Source of the DNA: an uncultured Collinsella sp.
GTDB lineage: Bacteria > Actinomycetota > Coriobacteriia > Coriobacteriales > Coriobacteriaceae
Assembly (NCBI GenBank): GCA_900542125.1
Contig: UQMO01000037.1
Location: forward strand, 1 to 23,024
Direction of reading: 5' to 3'
DNA: 23,024 nucleotides
Each line of letters begins with the position of its first letter. The stretch's first letter is position 1. The notes under the pieces were generated by a model. It did no database searches. It was not told the DNA's origin and saw only the letters and a list, made by a program, of their open reading frames with translations. Below are positions 15,758-22,990 of the stretch, one piece after another. A program made the translations under genes and the position numbers.

Positions 15758-15833
15758 ATGGCAATCTGATGCTATCTAACATCAGATTGCCATTTTTATT
15801 GGGTATACTGATGCAAAAGACGAGGGCGAGGAG
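15758..15833 (+). promoter_or_regulatory. Toxin-antitoxin promoter and operator; also a terminator
   Basis: ATGGCAATCTGATG (15758-15771) is perfectly repeated inverted as CATCAGATTGCCAT (15780-15793), followed by TTTTT (15793-15797). As RNA this terminates the LOG transcript. As DNA it is a 14-bp dyad ending 11 bases before the -10 box TATACT (15804-15809), where an autoregulating antitoxin would bind. GGAGG (15829-15833) is the antitoxin ribosome binding site. Confidence 0.7.
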
Positions 15834-15840
15834 GTCGCGT

Positions 15841-16140
15841 ATGTCTACTGCAACGATTAAGCCCACGACGGTCCGCATCGAGGAGGGGCTTAAGGAGCAG
15901 GCGACTGAGTTTTTAGATTCGGTTGGCCTGAACCTTAATTCGTATCTCAACCTTGCTGTTCGGCAGCTTGTGAACCAGCGGAAGATTCCGTTTGAGATTG
16001 TGGGGCGGCCGGAGGTACCCAACGAGGCGACGAGGCGCGCTATGGTGATCGCCGAGGCTCGTGAGCTGGGGATTCTGCCAGACGACAGCCCGTCATTCGA
16101 TAACGTTGATGAGTTGATGTCGTTCCTCGATGAGGATTAG
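15841..16140 (+). CDS. relB: RelB/DinJ-family antitoxin
   Basis: A 99-residue antitoxin expected to bind its operator as a dimer through an N-terminal ribbon-helix-helix and to block the downstream ribonuclease with its C-terminal part. The N-terminus, KPTTVRIEEGLKEQATEFLDSVGLNLNSYLNLAVRQLV, is the typical RelB/DinJ ribbon-helix-helix pattern (TVRI strand, helix, NLNSYLNLAV turn-helix). IPFEI is the usual hinge, and the acidic tail FDNVDELMSFLDED is the likely toxin-wrapping element. The start at 15841 is set by GGAGG; the frame is open to 15748 but crosses the dyad. The toxin gene begins three bases after the stop, so the two are translationally coupled. Confidence 0.9.
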   Translation: MSTATIKPTTVRIEEGLKEQATEFLDSVGLNLNSYLNLAVRQLVNQRKIPFEIVGRPEVPNEATRRAMVIAEARELGILPDDSPSFDNVDELMSFLDED

Positions 16141-16143
16141 ACG

Positions 16144-16452
16144 ATGTTTGAAATTAAGGTCGAGGCTCAGTTTAAGGCCGACTATAAGCGAGCGATGCAG
16201 AGCCACCCGCAGCTAAAAACCGAGTTTAAGGCGGCAGTTGCCGAGCTTGCGGCACACGGCGTGCTTCCGGCAGAGTACGGTGCCCACGAGCTCTCCAACC
16301 CGGGCGGCAATTACAACGGTCACATCGATTTTCATCTTTCCGATGGCCTGGTCGACGTGGTCGTTCTCTACCTGCCGCATAAAACCAATCCGGTGATTCG
16401 ACTGGTAAGAATGGGTTCGCATCAAGAGTTATTTCAGGGCCCACTGAGCTAG
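16144..16452 (+). CDS. yafQ: YafQ/RelE-family mRNA interferase toxin
   Basis: A 102-residue type II toxin that in this family cuts mRNA on the ribosome. The RelE fold is recognisable: FEIKVEAQFKADYKRA at the N-terminus, a helix with AVAELAAHG, then LPAEYGAHELSNPGGNYNGHIDFHLSDGLVDVVVLY, and RLVRMGSHQELF, matching the YafQ end R-x-G-(T/S)-H-x-x-L-F. Candidate catalytic residues are the histidines of AHEL, FHL and GSH with the terminal Phe; the usual Trp after the loop aspartate is not present. The order (antitoxin first, 3-base gap) is standard. The hairpin repeat at 16468 follows and may terminate the operon. Confidence 0.9.
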   Translation: MFEIKVEAQFKADYKRAMQSHPQLKTEFKAAVAELAAHGVLPAEYGAHELSNPGGNYNGHIDFHLSDGLVDVVVLYLPHKTNPVIRLVRMGSHQELFQGPLS

Positions 16453-16467
16453 CCACTCACTTCTAAG

Positions 16468-16530
16468 TTGCGGTGAAATAGGGATTGATTTGCGGCTTAT
16501 AAGCCAAAAACAGTCCCTATTTCACCGCAA
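16468..16530. repeat. Hairpin repeat, copy 1
   Basis: TTGCGGTGAAATAGGGA (16468-16484) pairs perfectly with TCCCTATTTCACCGCAA (16514-16530). The loop carries the palindrome GGCTTATAAGCC (16494-16505). Its right arm supplies the last codons and stop of the primase-helicase on the minus strand. A second copy in the same orientation lies at 20034-20097. Confidence 0.92.
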
Positions 16531-19501
16531 GTGATGGAGATGTTCCGTCTGTTGACGCGGCATCTGGCTTTCCCTTGTGGCTGACTTCGTCTAAGAGCTC
16601 CGCTGCGATCTCGCTGTTTTTGAACCTGATGCTGCAGTCTTCGTTCTTTGGGAAAGCTAGCAGCGGGATCGTTCCGTACCAGACAGTTTCTTCGTCAATT
16701 ATCGCTGCACACAAACGTCCTTCTGCTCTGATGGCATACTCGACGTTCATTTCGGCCAAAGTCTCTTTTGCATCTTCACGCGGAGTCGAGGCAAGGTAAA
16801 TCTCAAGGGCAATCCCTCGGGCAGCGGCGCCTTTGATTGCATCGCCGAGCTTTGCAAGGCAGGCGGCAGATACGTAGGGCGCGGCAATGAAGATGCTCTT
16901 GGCGGCGTCGACGATGTCTTCAACCAATGTCTCTACGGCATTCGCCGGCTCTATGAGAATGTTTTGATCGGGCTGCTCGCTGCCTCCGGTCACGTAGACT
17001 TCGTACCCAAGCTTGGCGTACGTCTTGAGTCTCTTCTGGTACATGCGGGCGAGCATGGGTATCGACAGGTCGACGTAGTCGAATATCTCAACCCGCTGTT
17101 TGCCGTCGTAGTTTCTATGCAGCCTGCCTGCCTGTTGCGTTACGCTGCCATCCCAGGCTATCGGCGTCGCAATAAACAAGTTGTCGAGATATGCAAGGTC
17201 GAACCCCTCGCTCAGGAGGCTTTCGGTGGCAACAATGATTCTGTGCTCGTGCTCAAAGCCGGGAAGCTTGCTCAATATCGCTTTCCTCTCTTTAGCATCG
17301 ATTTCCCCGGTTAAGAGGATGGGCTCGTGTCCGCGGTCGCGAAAGAGCCTGCAAAGCTCCTCGGCATGCTTTTTCCTTTTTGAAAGCACAAGTGGATGTC
17401 GACCGCTTGATGCGGCTTCGAGGGCGTCGTCGACAATCAATTCATTTCTTGCCGTATGCGCGCACAGAAGGTCGAGAATCTGATTGAAGCTTGCACCGGG
17501 CTCGTAGGCCGGTAGTCGAATTCCGGTAAAACGAGGCCGTACGATGCGCTGGATGCCCTGCTGGATCGCTTGCGTTTTTGGATCGATGACATAGCGAAGC
17601 GGGCCGCAGAGCATGGAGAGTGCCCGCGTAAGACCGTCGGAGCGCTCGGGCGTTGCGGAAAGGCCGTATACGTATTTGGCCGGGGCAGACTTGAGAACAA
17701 GCTCGAGCTGCGGCGCGGCGGCATGGTGGCATTCGTCGCAGATAATGAGGCCGTAATTGCGAACAAGGTCCTTAACTATTGGCTCTCCGGTTTGGCGGTC
17801 TTTGCCAGACAGCGATTGAAATGAAGCGACGTCGATGAGGCCACTTACGGCGGTCTTGCCTCCTCCAATTTGCCCGATGAGCGGAGGCTGCTTTTTGCTG
17901 ATTCGTCCTTTTGGGGTTCGGACGGGCTCCCTGTTGTCCGTAATGTCGACAAATCGCTCGAGCTGGGATTTCCATTGGGTTATGAGCGCGGTCTTGGGAA
18001 CGATGACGAGCGTTGGAAGACCAATGGCGGCAATAAGGTAAGCTCCGATGACGGTTTTACCGAAGCCTGTCGGAGCGGACATGATTCCGTCTTCGTATAT
18101 GAGCATCTGATCAGCGGCGATTTGCTGCTCAGGGCGAAGGGCGCCTTTAAATGTCATCACAATTTGATTGTCAGATTTGCGTTCGTCTGAATAGTGGACA
18201 GAGACGCCGGTTTCTTGGAGCAGTCGCTCAAGTTGAGCTTTGCAGCCTCTGGGAATCGCGACGCAGCCGCCTCTAAGCTCGCTGAGGTCTATGAGCCGCG
18301 GTTTACCGAATACTGATTGATGCATAGATTGCGCGCGGAAGAATTCCGGGTTGGCGAATGTTGCGAGCCCGCGGATTTCCATTTGAGCCGCTGGACTCAG
18401 AGACTTCTCGGGGATGTACAGCATATCGGCTTGTGTGACGGGCAGCGATGAAGGAAAGTCCCGCGATGTGAGCGGTAGCCGTTTGCGGGGCGTTTGGGCA
18501 TACCGTTTGGTCTTGTTTGCCACCGTAACTGTTGCTAGCCCGTGTGGGTTGTCCCCAGTGGTTTCGATCAGATTTTGCACTGTCGAGCGCGGAATCAGCT
18601 GGACTTGCGACAGATAAAGCCATTGGTCGGGAAAGGGCTCGAATTGTTCGTCTACAAATACGCTGTTTCCTTCACGTTGTGCCTTGCCTTGAAAGGGAAG
18701 TGCGATGAGGTTTCCAAAGCCTCCATCGGGGATAGTGACCTGAGCGGGGAGCATTCGATCAAAGGCCTCGAACGTGATTGTTTTATTAAGCGCCGCGGCT
18801 TCGGTTATGAGGTAACTTCCAAACTCTCTGGCAGCCTTTGCGTCGATTGGCTCGAGGAAGAAAAACCAGATGTGTGCGCCGTTGCCGGACCTTGAGCGCT
18901 CAACGGCGGCGTTAATGCTCCGTCGTTTTGCAACAAGCCGTACGGCATTTGTTGCCTCTTTCCAGTCCGCTTTGTCAAAATCGATGACGAGAACTTTCGT
19001 GTTGCAGTCCCTGTCGAGAACATATTGCCCAAGGACATCGCGGAACCGGTCATCGTTGCCTTTAAAGTGAGCAATGATTGCGGCATCGCTTAATTCGGGG
19101 AAGATGCGATTGCCGCATTCTGCGCATTTGACTCTTTGATGGGCTGCTTTGGGGCAAATTCCCGACTTCCACTCGTTTGCGCAAGCGGGCGTATAGCCGA
19201 TACCTCCGTCTTTTCTGCGATATCCATGAGCGTAAACATCTTTACGTCCGGTAAAGAGACTGCGAAAGAGCTCGAGTTTGTCACGTGCTGGGCTCGCGCT
19301 GGTGACGATGCCCTCGATTCGCGCTCGTTCATCGAACAAAGCGCCAGCTTCTTCCCACTCTTCAAGTGTGGCGTAGCGTACGTCTGAACCGTTGTTGCAA
19401 ATGACGATTTGTCGGTGTGGGTCGGAGGTGTGCGCGATCGTCTGATCGTATTTAAATTGTGCGGTCCCAAAGAGGGCGTATTGATGTAAAGGCTTGGACA
19501 T
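16517..19501 (-). CDS. TOTE-type primase-helicase with C-terminal PLD-like domain
   Basis: A 994-residue fusion. (1) Archaeo-eukaryotic primase, about 75-300: zinc cluster C107, C116, C126 and C129 (ANEWKSGICPK, VKCAECGNR), catalytic D174 and D176 (LVIDFDK), H210 (GNGAHIW), and the family signature GNLIALPFQGKAQREGNSVF. (2) Superfamily 2 helicase, about 455-825: APTGFGKT (Walker A, 476-483), DECHH (589-593), SATPERSDG (615-623) and QQAGRLHRN (789-797). (3) About 850-970, a PLD-like fold (SIFIAAPYV, then WYGTIPLL) without an intact H-x-K-x4-D motif. This layout matches proteins annotated as TOTE conflict-system primases, a predicted defence or selfish-element group that acts on DNA. The start at 19501 is the only in-frame start near the domain, but no Shine-Dalgarno precedes it. 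Codon use is less GC-biased than in neighbours, suggesting transfer. Confidence 0.85.
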   Translation of the reverse strand: MSKPLHQYALFGTAQFKYDQTIAHTSDPHRQIVICNNGSDVRYATLEEWEEAGALFDERARIEGIVTSASPARDKLELFRSLFTGRKDVYAHGYRRKDGGIGYTPACANEWKSGICPKAAHQRVKCAECGNRIFPELSDAAIIAHFKGNDDRFRDVLGQYVLDRDCNTKVLVIDFDKADWKEATNAVRLVAKRRSINAAVERSRSGNGAHIWFFFLEPIDAKAAREFGSYLITEAAALNKTITFEAFDRMLPAQVTIPDGGFGNLIALPFQGKAQREGNSVFVDEQFEPFPDQWLYLSQVQLIPRSTVQNLIETTGDNPHGLATVTVANKTKRYAQTPRKRLPLTSRDFPSSLPVTQADMLYIPEKSLSPAAQMEIRGLATFANPEFFRAQSMHQSVFGKPRLIDLSELRGGCVAIPRGCKAQLERLLQETGVSVHYSDERKSDNQIVMTFKGALRPEQQIAADQMLIYEDGIMSAPTGFGKTVIGAYLIAAIGLPTLVIVPKTALITQWKSQLERFVDITDNREPVRTPKGRISKKQPPLIGQIGGGKTAVSGLIDVASFQSLSGKDRQTGEPIVKDLVRNYGLIICDECHHAAAPQLELVLKSAPAKYVYGLSATPERSDGLTRALSMLCGPLRYVIDPKTQAIQQGIQRIVRPRFTGIRLPAYEPGASFNQILDLLCAHTARNELIVDDALEAASSGRHPLVLSKRKKHAEELCRLFRDRGHEPILLTGEIDAKERKAILSKLPGFEHEHRIIVATESLLSEGFDLAYLDNLFIATPIAWDGSVTQQAGRLHRNYDGKQRVEIFDYVDLSIPMLARMYQKRLKTYAKLGYEVYVTGGSEQPDQNILIEPANAVETLVEDIVDAAKSIFIAAPYVSAACLAKLGDAIKGAAARGIALEIYLASTPREDAKETLAEMNVEYAIRAEGRLCAAIIDEETVWYGTIPLLAFPKNEDCSIRFKNSEIAAELLDEVSHKGKPDAASTDGTSPSLAVK

Positions 19502-19502
19502 T

Positions 19503-19565
19503 CGAATGCCGTACTCTCGTCTTAAAGGAGTTTATTGAGATGAGAGTACGGCATTTCGTTTTTTT
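19503..19565. promoter_or_regulatory. Inverted repeat at the primase-helicase start
   Basis: AATGCCGTACTCTC (19505-19518) pairs with GAGAGTACGGCATT (19542-19555), 14 perfect pairs around a 23-base loop. On the plus strand it is followed by seven T (19559-19565), so it can terminate plus-strand transcription. On the minus strand it ends three bases before the helicase ATG and could control expression. The loop reads TTAAAGGAG then ATG on the plus strand, giving only a 25-codon frame. Confidence 0.65.
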
Positions 19566-19726
19566 GGGATACTCGACATCGATTTTGGTTCGGCAACGGT
19601 GGGTTGTCGCTCCGTGAACGGTGCCTGGCCCGCGCCGGAACGTGTGGCTGCTGGTCTTAAATGGCTTTAGCGGTCATGAGATGGGCTGGAGGCGTGGGGG
19701 TCAAGCCACCAGGAGACCCCGTGGTC
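19566..19726. other. Gene-free stretch upstream of the primase-helicase
   Basis: No gene is supported. GGGGTC (19698-19703) and GACCCC (19715-19720) can pair. The helicase promoter probably lies here or in the adjoining element, but no convincing boxes are seen. Confidence 0.4.
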
Positions 19727-19934
19727 AAAAAATGGCAAATATGAGTACTGTTGCTAGGATAGAATCATATCATTTGGATAGTATTTAAGACCAATTGGCT
19801 GCGATTGCATATATCAACCCCCTAAATACGACGATTCGGTGCTTTATGGAGCTTGAAAATCGGTGGAAGTGGGCAATTTCAGCGAAATTTTGCTGTTACT
19901 AAAATTGTGACAGTACTCATATTTGCCGTTTTTT
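19727..19934. mobile_element. AT-rich MITE-like element with 25-bp inverted ends
   Basis: Bases 19727-19751 and 19910-19934 are inverse complements at 24 of 25 positions (mismatch at 19733/19928); both begin with a run of six A and contain GGCAAATATGAGTACTGT or its inverse. The 158-base interior is AT-rich, unlike the host, and encodes nothing beyond 15 codons. The form suggests a non-autonomous mobile element or a long-range RNA or regulatory dyad. No target duplication is apparent. Confidence 0.6.
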
Positions 19935-20033
19935 CCCACTGGGTATCGTCGGGGGCCAATTAGAGCTCCCCGTACAGCTGGGAACGCGCCGATTGCCAGC
20001 AATATCTTGTATGCGGATGGCGCAGCAAAAAAG
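19935..20033. other. Short spacer between MITE-like element and hairpin repeat
   Basis: Ninety-nine bases returning to GC-rich composition. No gene or clear signal apart from GGGGCC and GAGCTC patches. Confidence 0.3.
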
Positions 20034-20097
20034 TTGCGGTGGAATAGGGATTGATTTGCGGCTGATAAGCCAAAAAACAGTCCCTATTCCACCGCAA
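20034..20097. repeat. Hairpin repeat, copy 2; terminator of the DegV gene
   Basis: TTGCGGTGGAATAGGGA (20034-20050) pairs with TCCCTATTCCACCGCAA (20081-20097). Compared with copy 1, an A-T pair in the stem is G-C here, changed on both arms. On the minus strand the hairpin is followed by CTTTTTT (20027-20033), a good intrinsic terminator for the DegV gene that ends at 20113. Confidence 0.92.
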
Positions 20098-20112
20098 GTG
20101 GTAAAGGTGCCT

Positions 20113-20973
20113 CTAGTGAACGGGCTGGTAGCGGGGGCAGTAGCTGATGGCGATGGCGTCCACGCCCACGTGGGTTGCGATGGTGCAGCCGATGGTGCCG
20201 GCGCCGGCGTCTACGTAGTCCTGGCCCGCGAGCGCCTCGTTGACAAGTTCCTGCTCCTCGGCGGCGCCGGTCGTGAGCACGCGCACGCTTGAGCCCGGGT
20301 GCTCGTCCAAAAACGCGAGGCAGTCTGCCATGGTGTTGGCGACGATGCGCTTGGCGCCGCGGCCCTTTTTGATGGCCTTGATCTCGCCCGACTGCCACTC
20401 CGGCGAAACGGCCAGGCGAATGTTGAGCATCTGCGTCAGCTGACCGGCGAGCTTGGGGGCGCGGCCGTTTTTGACCAGGTTCTCGAGCGTTCGGGGAATC
20501 AGCAGCAGGTGGGCGTCGGGCAACGTCGCGCGGATCTGCGCCTCGGTCTCGTCCAAGCTGCGGCCGTCCTCGCGCATGGCAAGCGCGTACTCCACCAGCA
20601 GACCCTCGGCGCCCGAGCCGGTGCGCGAATCGATGCAGCGCACGTCGAGCTCGTGGGTCTCGGCGACCAGGCATGCGTTGGAATAGCAGGCGGACCACTC
20701 GCTGCACAGCGAGATAAAGATCGCGCTGTCGTGGCCATCGGCGCGCACGCGGTCAAACAGCGCCTTGAACTCGCCGGCGCTCGGCTGCGAGGTGTGCGGC
20801 AGCTGCTCGGAGCCGGCCATGCGCGCGACGTATTCCTCGGCAGTAATCTGCACCTGGTCGAGCAGGTCCTCGCCCTCGATAATCACATGCAGCGGAATCA
20901 CGTAAATGCCGAGCTCTTGGGCGCGGGCGGGGGAGATGTCCGACGTGGAGTCGGTTATGATGGCAAAAGACAT
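20113..20973 (-). CDS. DegV-family fatty-acid-binding protein
   Basis: DegV proteins (FakB type) bind a fatty acid and, in Firmicutes, present it to the kinase FakA for phosphorylation and entry into phospholipid synthesis. The 286-residue length is typical. The N-terminus FAIITDSTSDISPARAQELGIYVIPLHVIIE is the family signature. HTSQPSAGEF (the conserved T-S-Q-P-S) and IDSRTGSGAEGLLVEYA follow, then LIPRTLENLVKNGR and the C-terminal domain ending ISYCPRYQPVH. The start at 20973 is chosen over 21030 because GAAAGG lies eight bases upstream and the extra residues are arginine-rich low complexity. It is divergent from the HAD gene. No fakA-like gene is in the window. Confidence 0.94.
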   Translation of the reverse strand: MSFAIITDSTSDISPARAQELGIYVIPLHVIIEGEDLLDQVQITAEEYVARMAGSEQLPHTSQPSAGEFKALFDRVRADGHDSAIFISLCSEWSACYSNACLVAETHELDVRCIDSRTGSGAEGLLVEYALAMREDGRSLDETEAQIRATLPDAHLLLIPRTLENLVKNGRAPKLAGQLTQMLNIRLAVSPEWQSGEIKAIKKGRGAKRIVANTMADCLAFLDEHPGSSVRVLTTGAAEEQELVNEALAGQDYVDAGAGTIGCTIATHVGVDAIAISYCPRYQPVH

Positions 20974-21129
20974 AATTGCACCTTTCGTTGGGGCGCGACG
21001 GCGCCGCCTTCTGAGAGCAAAGTGCGACAAGTATAGTGGAGTTGCTCTACATTGCTAGGTTCAATTGTTGAATAGTCAACAGTTTGAAGTGTCGGTGTGG
21101 AAATCATCAACTGGGGAAGAGGAATGCCG
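20974..21129. promoter_or_regulatory. Divergent promoter region, DegV / HAD genes
   Basis: TATACT on the minus strand (21030-21035) overlaps TATAGT on the plus strand (21032-21037), so the two -10 boxes may compete. Nested small palindromes lie at 21060-21081, TTCAATTGTTGAA and GTTGAATAGTCAAC, possible operator half-sites. GAAGAGG (21116-21122) is the likely ribosome binding site for the HAD frame. Confidence 0.45.
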
Positions 21130-21793
21130 ATGGAGGCGTTGGAGATATGCAGGCGACCGGTTGTGCTGTTCGATTTTGACGGCACGGTGGCCGATACGGG
21201 TCGGGCGGTGATGACCTCGACGCGCAAGACGTTGGCCGCGCGCGGGTTTTCGGAGGCGCAGATGGGCGACCTGCGTCGTATGATCGGGCCGCCCCTGTGG
21301 AAGAGCTTTCACGACTTTTATGGCTTCTCCCGCGAGGAGTCGCTTGTGGTGGCTGACGAGTACCGTGCCTTTTTTGATGAGTTGGGACCGGAAGAGTATC
21401 CCGTGTTCGATGGAATCCCCGAGCTGCTCGATGGCCTTGGCGGCGCAGGGTCATCGCATGGCCGTGGCGACGTCTCGCATGGAGGCAAAGTGTATCGACA
21501 TGGTGCATGAGCTGGGGCTTTCTCAGTTTGAGGCGGTGGTTGGCATGAATCCGCCGCAGGGACGCGAGACCAAGGCCGATTCGGTCCGCGACGCCCTGGC
21601 GGCGCTTGGCGCGACTGCCGACGAGGCCGTGATGATCGGCGACCGCTTTAACGACGTGGAGGGCGCGCACGCGATGGGCGTGCCGTGCATCGGCATCTAT
21701 TCGGGCGCGGCGGCGCCGGGCGAGCACGAGTCGGCGGGTGCCGATGCGGTGGTGCACTCGGTGGCAGAGCTTGCTAAACTTTTCGCTATCTAA
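21130..21793 (+). pseudogene. HAD phosphatase (phosphoglycolate-phosphatase-like), frameshifted
   Basis: Two overlapping frames together make one full HAD hydrolase of about 221 residues. The first (to 21510) has motif I, VVLFDFDGTVADTGRA, and the cap domain through YPVFDGIPELLDGL. The second, offset by one base, continues AAQGHRMAVATSRMEAK (motif II), ETKADSV (motif III Lys) and VMIGDRFNDVEGA (motif IV) to LAKLFAI. The switch falls at about 21436-21446, where CTTGGCGGCGCAG has one G more than the expected CTTGCGGCGCAG. Either the gene is broken or a base was miscalled. The start at 21130 has AAGAGGA upstream at normal spacing. The intact enzyme would dephosphorylate a small phosphate ester in the cytoplasm. 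Confidence 0.85.
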
Positions 21794-21834
21794 TGACGTA
21801 ATGTGAGGGGCGGGCGTGCCCGTCGCTCATTGCT

Positions 21835-21841
21835 AAGGAGG
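21835..21841 (+). promoter_or_regulatory. RBS of the M20 dipeptidase
   Basis: AAGGAGG six bases before ATG 21848; it decides this start over the in-frame codon at 21803. Confidence 0.8.
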
Positions 21842-21847
21842 TCGTCC

Positions 21848-22990
21848 ATGAATCAGGTGGAGCAGAGCGTTACCGAGTATGTCGACGAGGTCTGGGAGGA
21901 TGTCGTCGCCGATATCGAGCAGCTGGTGAGTTATCCGTCCGTGGCTGTTGCCGCCGGTGCGGAGCCCGGCGCGCCGTTTGGTCGCCCGGTCCGCGACGCG
22001 CTCGATTGCGCGCTCGGTATCGCGCAAAAGCTCGGCTATCAGACGAGCGACGACAAGGGCTATGTGGGCATCGCCGACATTCCCGGCCGCGGCGACAAGC
22101 AGCTCGCGACCATTTGCCACGTGGACGTGGTTCCCGCCGGCCCTGGCTGGAACACCGACCCGTTCGCCATGGAGCGCCGCGAGGGCTGGCTGCTCGGTCG
22201 CGGCGTGATTGACGACAAGGGTCCGGCGGTTCTGTCGCTCTACGCCGGCGCTTACCTTCTCAAGCACGGTATTGTTCCGCGCTACACCTTCCGCGCACTG
22301 CTGGGCTGCGATGAGGAAGTGGGCATGTCCGACGTTCACCATTATCTGGAGAACCACGCAGACCCCGACTTTCTGTTTACGCCCGATGGCGAGTTCCCGG
22401 TCTGCAATGCCGAGAAGGGCCAGTTTGGGGCGACGTTCGTGAGCCCCAAGATCGACGGCGGGCGCATTGTGTCCTGGAGCGGCGCCGAGGCGAGCAATGC
22501 CATTCCGTCGCAGTCTATCTGCGAGCTCGCGATTGCCGCCGATGAGCTGCCGGCGCCCATCGAGAACGCCGACCGTCTGGAGATCACGGCGCTTGATAAT
22601 GGACATGCGCAGATTTTCGCCCACGGTATTGGCGGCCACGCTTCGATGCCTGAGGGCACCATCAATGCCGTCGGCCTGATCGTGGCGTATCTGCGCGAGG
22701 CCGAGGACGCGTTTGGTGCACGCGACGAGCGCCTGCTAACGCCTGCCGAGCACGAGTTTGTCAAGTTTTTGGCCTTTGTGCATGCGGACGCCTATGGTCG
22801 CGGCCTGGGTATCGATGCGACGAGTCCGGCGTTTGGCCCGCTTACCTGCAACGCTGGCGTCATCCGCGTGGCGGATGGCCATATTGAGCAGGTCATCGAC
22901 GTGCGCTTCCCCGACAGCACAAGTGCCGATACCATCCGCGAGCAGCTCGATCCGCTCGTGGGCCGTTTTGGCGTGACGTGCCGTGTGGGT
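21848..22990 (+). CDS. M20-family dipeptidase (PepV/Sapep type), C-terminus cut by contig end
   Basis: Zinc exopeptidase expected to cleave dipeptides in the cytoplasm. 381 residues are present of roughly 450-470 usual. Metal and catalytic motifs: CHVDVVPAGPGW (H91 zinc ligand, D93), GRGVIDDKGP (D122 bridging ligand), GCDEEVGM (E156 catalytic base, E157 ligand) and FTPDGEFPV (D180 ligand). A HGIGGHASMPEG loop (the lid-domain histidine region) follows in the second half. The last real codons are at about 22988; LSLIHI after that is adapter. It lies 54 bases after the frameshifted HAD gene in the same direction, so they are probably co-transcribed. Confidence 0.95.

Noticed and set aside
19540..19617. 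25-codon plus-strand frame with a good Shine-Dalgarno
   Set aside because: It is part of an inverted repeat, is followed immediately by a terminator T-run, and the peptide has no recognisable feature. Kept only as an oddity of the dyad.
16468..20097. CRISPR array made of the two hairpin repeats
   Set aside because: Only two copies 3.5 kb apart, each a self-contained hairpin, with no regular spacers and no cas genes.
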